A DNA stretch of 50,097 nt, from the NCBI GenBank assembly GCA_910588855.1, contig CAJUSR010000027.1, forward strand, positions 1 through 50,097, in the 5' to 3' direction. The translations under genes and the position numbers were made by a program. The stretch is from an uncultured Kineothrix sp. (lineage in GTDB: Bacteria > Bacillota > Clostridia > Lachnospirales > Lachnospiraceae). The notes under the pieces were generated by a model. That model ran no database searches. It was not told where the DNA came from and worked only from the letters and a program-made list of their open reading frames with translations. Shown here in pieces: positions 8,321-16,839 of this stretch; the first letter of the stretch is position 1; every line of letters starts with the position of its first letter.

Positions 8321-9334
8321 ATGGCAGAGGAAAAAGTGGTTCCCGGTACGGGAGGAGACCATTACATCCCCTATTCTGAGCGCAGCGGCGGGGAATCGGT
8401 GGTATTTTTTACCCGTGACTTGTCTGCAGAGGGTCTATTGAAGATTTATGATTGTATTCAGGAAGCATTGGAGGGCAAGGTAGCTGTCAAGCTTCATACC
8501 GGTGAGAAGAACGGCCCGAATATCATCCCACGGGATTGGGTGAGAGAACTTTTGGACAAGAAACTAAAAGATGGAACGATTATTGAGACAAATTCCTATT
8601 ATGAAGGGGACAGGGATACGACTCAAAAACATCGTGAGACTTTGAAAGTCAACGGCTGGACATTTGCACCTGTGGATATTATGGATGAGGATGGGACGGT
8701 TTGCCTTCCTGTAAAGGATGGGAAGTGGTTTACAGAGATGTCTATGGGGGGAACTTTGACAGCGTATGATTCCTTTTTGGCGCTTACCCATTTCAAAGGG
8801 CATACGAAAGGGGGATTTGGAGGCTCCAATAAAAATATTGGCATCGGCTGCGCGGACGGGAAGGTCGGAAAAGCGATGATTCACACGACTCCCGGGCAAA
8901 ATGATCAGTGGGATATCAGCGATGAGGAGTTTATGGAGCGCATGACCGAATCGACAAAGGCGGTAGTTGACCATTTCGGCAAAAAAATTGCTTATATTAA
9001 CGTGATGAGGAATATGTCGGTATCCTGCGACTGCGAAGGGATATATGCGGAACCGGTGGTAACGCCGAATGTGGGCATCTGCGCTTCCTTGGATATTCTG
9101 GCGCTGGACCAGGCTTGTGTGGATATTATTTATGCCATGACGAAAGAGGAACGCCATGCGTTGGTAGAGCGGATGGAATCCCGTCATGGGCTGCGCCAGC
9201 TTACCTATATGAAGGAATTGGGTATGGGCAATGACCGCTATAAATTAGTAGATATTGATAATGGGAAGAAAGAAATGGATTTGACGGATGCTGTCAAAAA
9301 TCTTATTCCGTTTGAAAAAGAAACGGCAGAATAG
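8321..9334 (+). CDS. DUF362 domain protein
   Basis: A 337-residue protein of the DUF362 family. The conserved parts are seen as AVKLHTGEKNGPN, THFKGHTKGGFGGSNKNIGIGCA and VSCDCEG. Some DUF362 proteins carry a ferredoxin-type 4Fe-4S domain after this region; here only scattered cysteines are present and no CxxCxxC cluster. AGAGAGG 8 bases before the ATG supports the start. The biochemical role is unknown; it lies alone between the chemoreceptor and xylulokinase genes. Confidence 0.8.
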   Translation: MAEEKVVPGTGGDHYIPYSERSGGESVVFFTRDLSAEGLLKIYDCIQEALEGKVAVKLHTGEKNGPNIIPRDWVRELLDKKLKDGTIIETNSYYEGDRDTTQKHRETLKVNGWTFAPVDIMDEDGTVCLPVKDGKWFTEMSMGGTLTAYDSFLALTHFKGHTKGGFGGSNKNIGIGCADGKVGKAMIHTTPGQNDQWDISDEEFMERMTESTKAVVDHFGKKIAYINVMRNMSVSCDCEGIYAEPVVTPNVGICASLDILALDQACVDIIYAMTKEERHALVERMESRHGLRQLTYMKELGMGNDRYKLVDIDNGKKEMDLTDAVKNLIPFEKETAE

Positions 9335-9566
9335 TGTTTGGTGAAGCCGATAAAAAAGAAAAAGGCTTTCGGTGCTTTGGTGTAGCCGGTAGCCTTTGCC
9401 GCATCATTGGATTTGGATAATAAAAGGTTTGCTTAACAGCATTTTCCCGGAGCGGAACCATTTAGCATCCGGCAGGAGGATGCCCCTTGGAAGAACAGAT
9501 AAGCTGCCGTGCAAACTTTTTCATCTGAATCAGAGAATAAAAGAAAAAGAGCGGAGAGAATAAGAT
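9335..9566. other. intergenic, one imperfect hairpin
   Basis: The stretch holds an inverted pair AAAGGCT/AGCCTTT near 9360-9400 without a T-run. No convincing gene or promoter is visible. Confidence 0.4.
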
Positions 9567-11057
9567 ATGTCTGTTATTTTAGGTATTGATTTGGGGACTT
9601 CCGGTGTAAAGGCAATGTTGTTTGATAGTTGTTGGGGAGTGCTGGCAGTGGAGTCCGGAGAATATGATATTCAAACCCCGAAGGAAGGTTATGCGGAACA
9701 GGAACCTGAAAAGTGGTGGGAGGAGACGAAAAGGATTCTCTTGAAATTAAGGGATGGAAACGGGGAAGCGTTTGGGCAAATTTCAACAATAGGCTTTTCC
9801 GGGCAGATGCATGGAATCGTCCTAACCGATGAAACGGGAACACCTTTGCGGCCGGCAATCCTTTGGCCGGATCAAAGGTCTAAAAAGGAATTGGACGATA
9901 TTTGCCGGAAAATGGATTTTGAGGAAATGGGAAATGTATTAAAGAACAGGGTTTTTACCGGTTTTGGTTTCCCATCTTTGATGTGGGTTAAGGATCATGA
10001 ACCGGAAATATTGAAAAAAACCCGCTGGGTCATGATGCCCAAGGACTTTATCCGTTACAAGATGACAGGGAGGATTGCTTCCGATATCACAGACGCTTCT
10101 TCCACGGCAATTTTCCGTACGGCGGAAAGGGCATGGGCTTATGATGTTATTGAGAAATTCGGGCTTCCTTCGGAGATTTTTCCGCCTTGCAAAGAATCAA
10201 TGGAGATTGCAGGTTATGTGACAAAGAAATGTGAAATGGAATGTGGGCTGAAAGAGGGGATACCAATCGTTTATGGAGCCGGCGACCAGCAGTCGCAGAG
10301 CATTGGCAACGGTGTCTGCAAAGAAGGGAAGATGATATGCAATATCGGAACGGGCGGACAGATTTCCGCTTACGTGAAGGAACCTATATATGATAAAGAG
10401 CTTCGCACCCATACCTTCTGCCATCCCATTGATAAAGGCTATACAATTTATGGGGCGACTCTTTGCAGCGGGATGTCTTTGAAATGGCTTAAGGACAAGG
10501 TGCTGCAGATTGATGATTTTGAACAATTAAGCCGTATGGCGGGAGAGGTTTTGCCGGGAAGCGAAGGGCTTATTTATCTGCCGTATCTGACAGGGGAGCG
10601 TACACCGCATATGAATCCTTGTGCCAAAGGAATGTTTGCCGGTCTGACGCTGAGACATGACAGACGGCATATGGTGAGGGCGGTGATGGAAGGGGTTACG
10701 ATGAGCCTTAGGGATTCTTTTGCGATTTTTCAGGAGTTGGGCATAAAATGTGATACCATTATCTCATCGGGCGGAGGAGCTAGAAGCCACGAATGGCTTC
10801 AGATGCAGGCGGATATTTTCCGTAAAAGAGTAATTGTCTGCGAGGTCAGTGAGCAGGCATGTTTGGGAGCGTGTATTCTGGCGGGGATGGGATGCGGTAT
10901 TTTCACATCTATCGAACAGGCGATTGAGAAATTTGTCACATTCCAGAATAAGGTTTACGAGCCAAAACCTGAAAATGAAAGGCTTTATGAGAAGCAGTAC
11001 GAAAGGTTTAGGGAGCTTTACCACAACAATAAAGAATGGATGGAGCGTCACAAATAA
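9567..11057 (+). CDS. xylB: xylulokinase (FGGY carbohydrate kinase)
   Basis: A 496-residue FGGY kinase that phosphorylates D-xylulose to xylulose 5-phosphate in the cytosol. The family marks are visible: LGIDLGTSGVKA at the N-terminus, GFSGQMHG and WPDQRS in the sugar-binding half, GAGDQQSQSIGNG, GTGGQISA and the C-terminal SSGGGARS nucleotide-binding motif. Length is standard. GGAGAG upstream supports ATG 9567. No xylose isomerase or transporter lies beside it. The last codons fall within hairpin repeat E2 (11042-11103). Confidence 0.9.
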   Translation: MSVILGIDLGTSGVKAMLFDSCWGVLAVESGEYDIQTPKEGYAEQEPEKWWEETKRILLKLRDGNGEAFGQISTIGFSGQMHGIVLTDETGTPLRPAILWPDQRSKKELDDICRKMDFEEMGNVLKNRVFTGFGFPSLMWVKDHEPEILKKTRWVMMPKDFIRYKMTGRIASDITDASSTAIFRTAERAWAYDVIEKFGLPSEIFPPCKESMEIAGYVTKKCEMECGLKEGIPIVYGAGDQQSQSIGNGVCKEGKMICNIGTGGQISAYVKEPIYDKELRTHTFCHPIDKGYTIYGATLCSGMSLKWLKDKVLQIDDFEQLSRMAGEVLPGSEGLIYLPYLTGERTPHMNPCAKGMFAGLTLRHDRRHMVRAVMEGVTMSLRDSFAIFQELGIKCDTIISSGGGARSHEWLQMQADIFRKRVIVCEVSEQACLGACILAGMGCGIFTSIEQAIEKFVTFQNKVYEPKPENERLYEKQYERFRELYHNNKEWMERHK

Positions 11058-11103
11058 GGGTTGGGCTGGTGAACCCGCCGTATAAATGCTCCGGAATGGA
11101 GAT
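11042..11103 (+). repeat. hairpin repeat E2
   Basis: GGAGCGTCACAAATAAG, then a variable middle and AATGCTCC then GAATGGAGAT: the same layout as 5574-5629. It covers the xylB stop codon and lies just ahead of the arr remnant. Confidence 0.65.
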
Positions 11104-11117
11104 AAATGGAGGTTAAA

Positions 11118-11541
11118 ATGGAAGAAAAAATAACATTTAACCCGGGCTCTTTTTTTTCATGGAACTAAGGCAGATTTGAAGACTGGGGATTTTTTGACAA
11201 AAGGGTTTGTGTCCAATTATGCGGACAGGACGGCAAAGTATGTTTATTCCCGCGAGCAACGAGACAAGTGGCTGCTTGCAGACATTTGGCGACTGCCGCG
11301 AGGGTCAAATACCCCGCTGCTCTGCATCGCTGCAAGTTTGATACCCCGTTGCTTGCCGCGAGGTCTTTGATTTTGCAGGAACGATGGATGCGGCAATCCG
11401 ACAAAGTCTTACCGCACACAGTCGCCTTTGAAGATTGTAGGCGAGGTGGTAGGCTGGAATGGGCATTCGCCGGAGGTGCTGGAGAATATGAGGAAACATT
11501 TGAAGAAACTGGATAGTATGGGGATTGGGGCAATTGAATAA
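11118..11541 (+). pseudogene. arr: broken rifampin ADP-ribosyltransferase (arr)
   Basis: Three pieces of an Arr protein can be read in order. After a good ribosome site (GGAGG) and ATG 11118 comes EEKITFNPGSFF; a one-base slip in a T8 run shifts into FHGTKADLKTGDFLTKGF then SNYADRTAKYVY. A roughly 125-bp repeat (D1) follows, then FAGTMDAAI, a deletion of about 50 codons, and the C-terminus NPTKSYRTQSPLKIVGEV then GWNGHSPEVLENM to a TAA at 11541. Arr modifies rifampicin using NAD; family members have about 140 residues with the same FYHGTKADL start and PLRIVG-type end. At least three lesions make it non-functional. The short ORFs here are shadows of this wreck. Confidence 0.8.
11246..11372 (+). 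repeat. dispersed repeat D1 (inserted in arr)
   Basis: A roughly 125-bp GC-rich unit with imperfect terminal inverted repeats (CGCGAGCAACGAG at the left, the complement of GCAAGCAACGGGG at the right) and internal hairpins. It is nearly identical to the inverse complement of 20121-20250. It sits between two coding fragments of arr. Confidence 0.8.
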
Positions 11542-11757
11542 TTTTTCATACGGTATGTATCAATTGTTTGTGAATGGGCGTCAGTTAGGGATAACTGGCG
11601 CCTCTTGCGCGGCAAAAGCCTTCCTGCATAAAAGGTAAGAAGAGGCTGCCATGAGCGGAACAAGGATTCCGGAAGGCGATGTTTGGCAGAAGGGATTGGC
11701 AAAAAATTTAGGTTACAGGCAGCTTCAATAAAAAGTAAAAGAAATCTGTTAAATCTA
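11542..11757. other. intergenic, nothing recognised
   Basis: The stretch contains short imperfect inverted repeats near 11580-11600 but no ribosome site with an open frame and no clear terminator. Confidence 0.4.
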
Positions 11758-11820
11758 TTGACATTGATATTTTTTTTGCATATATTTAAAGCAGATGTTT
11801 TAACACATGCGTTTTAAAAC
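11758..11820 (+). promoter_or_regulatory. promoter and possible operator of the TetR gene
   Basis: TTGACA at 11758-11763, a 17-bp spacer and TATATT at 11781-11786. Just downstream is GTTTTAA (11797-11803), an 8-base gap and the perfect palindrome GTTTTAAAAC (11811-11820), a likely site for autoregulation by the TetR product (inference). Confidence 0.65.
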
Positions 11821-11848
11821 TATTGATTTAAAATAAGGAGGATATCAT

Positions 11849-12487
11849 ATGCCGCCGAAAGCAAAATTTACACGGGATGAAATTATACAAACAGGACTGG
11901 ATATCGTAAGGGAAAATGGAATGGAGGCGTTATCTGCCAGGACATTAGGTACGAAGCTGGGTAGTTCAGCAAGGCCTATTTTTACAGTTTTCCAAAGCAT
12001 GGAAGAGGTGCAGGAGGAAGTGAAAAAATCGGCAAAGTTACTTTATGCAGGATATGTCAAGAAAGGTTTGGAGCAGGAGTTGGCATTTAAGGGGGTAGGC
12101 GCACAATATATCCTTTTTGCAATGCAAGAACCCAAATTGTTTCAATTGCTTTTTATGACAGAGCAAAAGGAAGCTCCCGTGGTTGCCAGCATATTATCAA
12201 AACTAGATGATAATTATGGGGAAATTTTACTGTCCGTTCAAAAAGGATATAACTTGTCCGAAGATAAGGCGGAACAGTTATATCGCCATTTGTGGATTTA
12301 CACACATGGCATAGCGGTGCTTTGTGCAACAAATATGTGCATATTTACCGCAGAAGAAATCAATAAGATGATTGTTCAAGTATTCAGAGGGATGCTGAAG
12401 GAGATTGAACAGGGGGAACAGTATGAAACGGGGAGAGATATGTATGGAACAGGGAGAAAGAGAATGGAACAGGGAGAAAGAGAATGA
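11849..12487 (+). CDS. TetR/AcrR family transcriptional regulator
   Basis: A 212-residue protein with an N-terminal TetR helix-turn-helix (residues about 8-55, with ALSARTLGTKLGSSARPIFTVF) and a helical ligand-binding domain. The last 25 or so residues are low-complexity because they are encoded by a 20-bp tandem repeat (12423-12560); since 20 is not a multiple of three, the true domain probably ends near residue 187 and the tail is accidental. AAGGAGG precedes ATG 11849. It likely controls itself and the small membrane protein gene downstream. Confidence 0.85.
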   Translation: MPPKAKFTRDEIIQTGLDIVRENGMEALSARTLGTKLGSSARPIFTVFQSMEEVQEEVKKSAKLLYAGYVKKGLEQELAFKGVGAQYILFAMQEPKLFQLLFMTEQKEAPVVASILSKLDDNYGEILLSVQKGYNLSEDKAEQLYRHLWIYTHGIAVLCATNMCIFTAEEINKMIVQVFRGMLKEIEQGEQYETGRDMYGTGRKRMEQGERE

Positions 12488-12560
12488 AGCATGGAGAAAG
12501 AGAATGAAGCATGGAGAAACAGCATGAAATAGAGAGAAACAGCATGAAACAATATGAAAC
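12423..12560 (+). repeat. 20-bp tandem repeat spanning the TetR stop
   Basis: About seven imperfect units of the type ATGGAACAGGGAGAAAGAGA, with ATGs at 12423, 12444, 12464, 12484, 12504, 12524 and 12544. The period shifts reading frame each unit. The array covers the TetR C-terminus and the gap to the next gene. Confidence 0.85.
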
Positions 12561-12588
12561 AGGAAGAAGCCTTGAGATTGGAGAAAAA

Positions 12589-12993
12589 ATGAGTAAGAAA
12601 AAGTGGATGAATATCATTTCAGTTTATTCGTTAATTTATACGGCAATCACATTGTTAAGCAGTATTTTATATCTTGGTAATGGCATTTATGAAGACCCAA
12701 GCGGTAACTGGCATGAACTGGATAGGGCTATTATTTTATTGATTGGTTTTGCAGCGTTTAAGCTGTGTACTGATTTACCCATTAAATCTTTGATTTTCAG
12801 ATATATTATTGCATATGTGCCGTCTCAATTATTAGCATTTGCATATGTTTGGTTTACCGGATTAAGGGAAGAATTGGCGAAAACGGCATATAGGGATATT
12901 TGGATTAACTTTACGTGCCTGTTTATATTATTATGTATTATCAATACTATAAGCAGTATCCGCAAGAAGAGAAGGAATAGCCGCTTTGCATAA
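12589..12993 (+). CDS. small four-helix membrane protein (DUF6608-like)
   Basis: A 134-residue protein with about four hydrophobic helices, a WHELDRAIILLIGF segment between helices 1 and 2 and a basic C-terminus. It resembles the DUF6608 membrane proteins that follow TetR genes in clostridia; function unknown. I chose ATG 12589 because GGAG lies about 7 bases upstream; the longer frame from 12511 starts inside the tandem repeat. Co-directional with the TetR gene and likely its target. Confidence 0.7.
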   Translation: MSKKKWMNIISVYSLIYTAITLLSSILYLGNGIYEDPSGNWHELDRAIILLIGFAAFKLCTDLPIKSLIFRYIIAYVPSQLLAFAYVWFTGLREELAKTAYRDIWINFTCLFILLCIINTISSIRKKRRNSRFA

Positions 12994-13244
12994 GCATATA
13001 CGGAAGGTGCGATAAGTTCTGGCTTGTACCGGCAAAGGTGAATGATACATGATACAATAGATGGCAGGCTGCAGGAAAACGATTCCGCAATGAAGGAAAA
13101 ATGGTATGTGAAATATTTATCCGTTGGCGCTTTCTTAATAAGATTTTGGTGTCAAAAAGTCTGTCCGCCAGAGCCGTTTGACGCCAGAGCCTTATTGAGG
13201 AAGAGAATGCGGATGGAAAGATTGGGGATTAGAATGGAGGAACG
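12994..13244. repeat. intergenic with a family A palindrome (13136-13199)
   Basis: AATAAG...GGTGTCAAA pairs with TTTGACGCC...CTTATT around 13130-13199, a divergent relative of the element at 185-445. A 70-codon frame across it translates the repeat and has no ribosome site, so it is not called. Confidence 0.55.
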
Positions 13245-13442
13245 ATGGAATTAACAAGAGAGGATTTAGTGGAAGCCAAAAGGCAAATTGATTCCACGCT
13301 GCATAAGTTAAGAGAAACAGTAAAGACGTTTAAGGCCAAGGAAAACGCGGAAAGGTACAAATCGCAGATTACATTGGCAAAAAGGCGGATAAAAGCATTT
13401 GAAGTTGCAAATTGGTTGATTGAAAATGAACTTGAAAAATAA
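13245..13442 (+). CDS. small conserved coiled-coil protein
   Basis: A 65-residue, highly charged, almost entirely helical protein with a heptad-like pattern and no membrane segment. GGAGG 6 bases before ATG 13245 is a strong ribosome site. I do not recognise a named family, though the composition and site argue for a real gene. It stands alone between repeat clusters. Confidence 0.7.
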   Translation: MELTREDLVEAKRQIDSTLHKLRETVKTFKAKENAERYKSQITLAKRRIKAFEVANWLIENELEK

Positions 13443-14020
13443 TTACTTTCCGGTTACTTATAAATTAAACTTAGAGGAAGACCTCCAATCGTTAGATTTT
13501 TGATTTGGCTTTTGGGGGTCGTCTTAGTCCATTTGTAGGTATTTTTTGCATATAGGATTCAGGCGTCAAAAGTCACTTACCAGAAAGACGTAAATTGAAG
13601 TGCGGAGAATCCTGCTTGCAGGATTCTTTTTTACCATGTAGGAAAGTCCTTCTTCAGAAGGGCATAAATTGAGGAAGAACCGAAGGTTCTTCATGAAGTG
13701 TCGAAGACACTTTTTGATGCACAGCCCCGTGCAGAGGAAATAAGCTGCTATGCGGCACAGGGGTCGCGCAGCGAGTAGGGGAAGATGAATCTTCTGCTCA
13801 GGAAATAAGCCGTTAAAGAGACGTACAGGTCGCGCAGGAGCAAGGGAAACATAACCTTTCCCCTGTTCGATTTATTATTGAACCAATATGGAGGGAAATA
13901 TCAGGCTCAGATATCCGGATATGCAATTGGGAAAGGGTAGGACTCTACGCTCCGTAGGTTGCATGGATGGAAGGCAGGCAGTATGATGTATTCATATTTA
14001 GGAAGAGAGGTGCTTAAAAG
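13443..14020. repeat. cluster of dispersed repeats (families A, B, C)
   Basis: From left to right: an A half-unit at 13550-13575 after a T6 run; the B terminator hairpin (GAATCCTGCTTGCAGGATTC) at 13606-13632; hairpins at 13674-13694 and 13697-13715, the latter with a T5 tail; and a double family C unit at 13718-13871 (ACAGCCCCGTGCAGAGG then GCGCAGCGAGTAGGGGAAGA). No gene is visible. Bases 13872-14020 show only the ribosome site of the next gene. Confidence 0.7.
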
Positions 14021-14602
14021 ATGGGTTATGTAACGGGAAAGACCATAAAGGAATTAAGGGAAAAAAGGAAGATTACGCAAAAGGAACTTTCGGAAAGGAT
14101 TGGAGTGAGCGACAAGACGGTGTCAAAGTGGGAGACGGAAAAGGGGCTTCCTGATATCGGTATCATTGAGGAACTGGCAAGGGCGTTGGGGGTTTCTATT
14201 GCAGAGCTGCTGACAGGAGACTTGAGGGAAAACGGGAACCAGTCGGCGAATATGCGGAAGATGTGTTTTTATGTCTGTCCGGTCTGCGGGAATATCATTA
14301 CATCTGTGGGGCATGGGGCTTTTTCCTGCTGTGGGATTGCTTTGCCTGAGGCAGAGGCTGAAAAGGCTGAAGATGACTATCGCATTTGCATTGAGACGGT
14401 GGATGATGAGCATTCTGTGACGATAAGCCACCCTATGGAAAAGGGGCATTATATTTCTTTTATTTCTTATGTGACATCGGATGCGGTGGATTTGGTAAAG
14501 CTCTATCCGGAGCAAGGGATATCCGTGCGGTTTCGGAAGAAGGGGCATGGTATAATCTATGCGTATTGTAACAGGCATGGAATGTTTAAAACGGTGGTAT
14601 AA
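14021..14602 (+). CDS. XRE regulator fused to a desulfoferrodoxin-like domain
   Basis: A 193-residue two-part protein. Residues 8-64 are a Cro/C1 helix-turn-helix (QKELSERIGVSDKTVSKWE). Residues 83-193 align by eye with desulfoferrodoxin (superoxide reductase): Cys86, Cys89, Cys103 and Cys104 match the FeCys4 centre I, and HPMEKGH (His137, His143) plus YCNRHG (Cys183, His186) match four of the five ligands of the catalytic iron centre II. The first His, normally in a KHVP-like motif, falls on an Asp/Tyr (119-120), so the centre looks altered. This suggests an iron-based redox or superoxide sensor controlling DNA binding rather than an enzyme (inference). AGAGAGG lies about 10 bases before ATG 14021. 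Confidence 0.82.
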   Translation: MGYVTGKTIKELREKRKITQKELSERIGVSDKTVSKWETEKGLPDIGIIEELARALGVSIAELLTGDLRENGNQSANMRKMCFYVCPVCGNIITSVGHGAFSCCGIALPEAEAEKAEDDYRICIETVDDEHSVTISHPMEKGHYISFISYVTSDAVDLVKLYPEQGISVRFRKKGHGIIYAYCNRHGMFKTVV

Positions 14603-14883
14603 TGCTTGGATGCGGCAAAGAAATATGCGAAAGTTGCATAAAGAAGATGGGATTTTTGGTAATGCGAAATCCAGCCATATTTGGTTGATGCCGAAAGACG
14701 AGAAATAGCTCCCTGATGCAAAAGGACAAGGGCTTCCATGCAGTAAAACAAAATAGCCATAGAATGATATCTATGAGCAGTAAGATAAAAACAGCCATAG
14801 GATGATTCTCATGAAAAGAAAGGAATGCGACATGCTTGTTGTCACATTCCTGATGTTAAAATAGGATAAAGGAGGGTTTGAAT
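14603..14883. other. intergenic with hairpin
   Basis: No gene is seen. Two loosely related segments containing AGCCATAG with ATGAT occur at about 14750-14815. A hairpin GGAATG...CATTCC at 14822-14850 precedes the next gene's ribosome site and could be a weak terminator or an operator. Confidence 0.4.
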
Positions 14884-15231
14884 ATGCCATTTACCGAGAT
14901 ATGTATTTATCAAGTGAAGCCGCAAAAAGTAGAGGAATTTGAAACGTTAATGCTGGAAGCTAAGAGCTTTTTGGAAAACAAGGAGGGATTGCTTCTGCTT
15001 CGGTTTGCCAAAAGAGGGTATCACATAGATATGGAGCAAATTAAGGAAGGGCTTCCACCTCTTAAAATCACCCGCATTGTAAAAAGCGTCAAGTATATGC
15101 TTTACTGGGAATTTGATACGAAGGATAACTATGGAAAAGCACAAAAAAAACTTTATCAATGTTATTGGAAAGCTATTGAAAAATGCCTGATAGTTCCGCA
15201 TGATAAATATTTAGGGGAGGAAGTGTTTTAA
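14884..15231 (+). CDS. ABM-like dimeric alpha/beta-barrel protein
   Basis: A 115-residue protein whose start (EICIYQVKP, then a helix FETLMLEAKSFLENKEG and an LLLLRFAKRGYH strand) resembles antibiotic biosynthesis monooxygenase-fold proteins. No catalytic residue can be assigned. GGAGGG 7 bases before ATG 14884 fixes the start; a TTG at 14878 is too close to it. It lies 109 bp upstream of the WYL regulator in the same direction, a pairing that suggests a regulated unit. Confidence 0.6.
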   Translation: MPFTEICIYQVKPQKVEEFETLMLEAKSFLENKEGLLLLRFAKRGYHIDMEQIKEGLPPLKITRIVKSVKYMLYWEFDTKDNYGKAQKKLYQCYWKAIEKCLIVPHDKYLGEEVF

Positions 15232-15340
15232 TGGATTTAGAAATCCCCTGTTCCACCCTTAAAAAACTTAGGCGATAGTTCGGATAACTTGAAGAACCTA
15301 AAACAACTTTCCATAAAATACAAAAAAGCAGAGTGATGAT

Positions 15341-16246
15341 ATGCAGATAGACAGACTGATTCAAATTGTGTTTTCTTTATTAAGGCATGAAAATATAACA
15401 GCAAAACAACTGGCAGAAGAACTTTGTGTTTCTACCCGCACAATATATAGGGATATCAATATACTTTCGACTGCGGGTATACCGATTACGTCACAAAAGG
15501 GGTATGGCGGCGGGTTGGCTTTATTACAAGACTTTTCGCTGGACAAGTCTTACTTTACGCAGGAGGAACAAAATAATATTGTACAGGCTTTGCAAATTTT
15601 AAAGTCGTCAAATTACCCCGATGCGGATAAATCATTAAATAAGGTTGCAGGATTGTTCAGCCACAATTTGCAGTCCGAATGGCTGGAAATTGATTTTTCG
15701 TATTGGGGGAGCCCTGAAAAGGAGCGAAACAATATTACAGCTTTAGAACGTGCAATAATCAATAAATATGTGATTACATTTACTTATTTCAATGCAGAGT
15801 TGACGACAACCAGCCAGATTGTTGAGCCGTTAAAATTAGTGTTCAAATCACATGCCTGGTATCTTGTCGCCTATTCAAAGCACAAAAATGATATCCGCAC
15901 TTATAAAATGTCGCGTATAAGGGAACTTCAAGTTACAAATCAATTATTTGACCGTGAATTGCCAAAGGATTTTTCTATTACCCCTACCTATAAGGAAGAG
16001 TACAATACGCCTGTATTTAGATTGCATTTTTCAGAAAAGATAGCGTATAAAGTTTATGATGAATTTCAAGAGAAAGATATTAAAAAGTTAGATGACGGTA
16101 CGCTGGAAGTGGTTTTCAGGTACCAACTTAGTGATTGGACTTTCCTTTACCTTCTTTCTTTTGGGGAATATGTGGAAATTAATGAACCTGTCGAAGCAAG
16201 AAACATCCTAAAAGAAAAGGCAAAAAAGATATTTTCTATGTATTGA
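15341..16246 (+). CDS. YafY/WYL-type transcriptional regulator
   Basis: A 301-residue regulator: N-terminal winged HTH (residues 1-55, ITAKQLAEELCVSTRTIYRDI), a WYL domain around residues 130-210 (AWYLVAYSKHKNDIRTYKMSRI) and a C-terminal WCX extension (NTPVFRLHFSEKIA then YLLSFGEYVEI). WYL domains bind nucleotide-like or other ligands and alter DNA binding. The order ABM-like gene then regulator suggests it controls its neighbour. Start ATG 15341 has only a weak ribosome site (AGAG). Confidence 0.85.
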   Translation: MQIDRLIQIVFSLLRHENITAKQLAEELCVSTRTIYRDINILSTAGIPITSQKGYGGGLALLQDFSLDKSYFTQEEQNNIVQALQILKSSNYPDADKSLNKVAGLFSHNLQSEWLEIDFSYWGSPEKERNNITALERAIINKYVITFTYFNAELTTTSQIVEPLKLVFKSHAWYLVAYSKHKNDIRTYKMSRIRELQVTNQLFDRELPKDFSITPTYKEEYNTPVFRLHFSEKIAYKVYDEFQEKDIKKLDDGTLEVVFRYQLSDWTFLYLLSFGEYVEINEPVEARNILKEKAKKIFSMY

Positions 16247-16422
16247 CAAAATATCCGTCATTACAGAAATAAAAAGCATTGTTGTGGCGGAAATCTTGCA
16301 GCATATCTCCACAGGTGAAACAGGGCTTGATTAATATTATACTGAATAAAAATCAACTAAATATGGAATAAAAAGTGCCGAGACGGAAAGATTTGGTGAG
16401 ACGATGGAATCATAATAATAAC

Positions 16423-16466
16423 AATAGCCATTATGGAGATTAAGTTCTCTTTGATGGCTATTTTTT
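16423..16466 (+). terminator. Rho-independent terminator
   Basis: AATAGCCAT at 16423-16431 pairs with ATGGCTATT at 16454-16462, followed by T4. Repeat B1 begins at the next base. Confidence 0.75.
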
Positions 16467-16595
16467 ACCATATTAGGAAAGTTCTCCGAATTTCCCATAT
16501 GGTGAAAAAGCAATAATCGCACTGCGGCGGAGGGGAAACATGTCGCTGCCGCGACCCGCCGCAGGCGGAGAATCCTGCAAGCAGGATTCTTTTTT
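16467..16595 (+). repeat. dispersed repeat B1, terminator-adjacent
   Basis: A 129-bp unit: a first hairpin (ACCATATTAGGAAA ... TTTCCCATATGGT), a GC-rich middle with CTGCGGCG pairing with CGCCGCAG, and a final perfect hairpin GAATCCTGCAAGCAGGATTC with T6. Close copies lie at 31736-31861 and 41386-41510. Bases 16596-16839 hold no gene I can support. Confidence 0.85.
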
Positions 16596-16839
16596 ATTGT
16601 GCGTTTTGGGATAGGGGAGTATAATAAATACATGCTAGATTTTAAGAGAGATGACTGTAAAACGCTGTTATGGTACAGGGAAGAAATCATGATGGTATTT
16701 GGGGTTATGATTGCGAAAGGAACTTATTAATAAGTGGATAAGAAATGGGCTCTATATAACATTTTTTATCCAAGCAACAAGATGAGTACGTAAGGCCTGG
16801 ACAAGGCCTGCAAGCTTATCACATGGGGAAGAAGGAAAA

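Noticed and set aside
11268..11516. 82-codon ORF between xylB and the TetR gene
   Set aside because: Out of frame with the Arr fragments and starting inside repeat D1; it is a shadow of the broken arr gene.
13042..13254. 70-codon ORF between the DUF6608-like and coiled-coil genes
   Set aside because: It crosses a family A palindrome and has no ribosome site.
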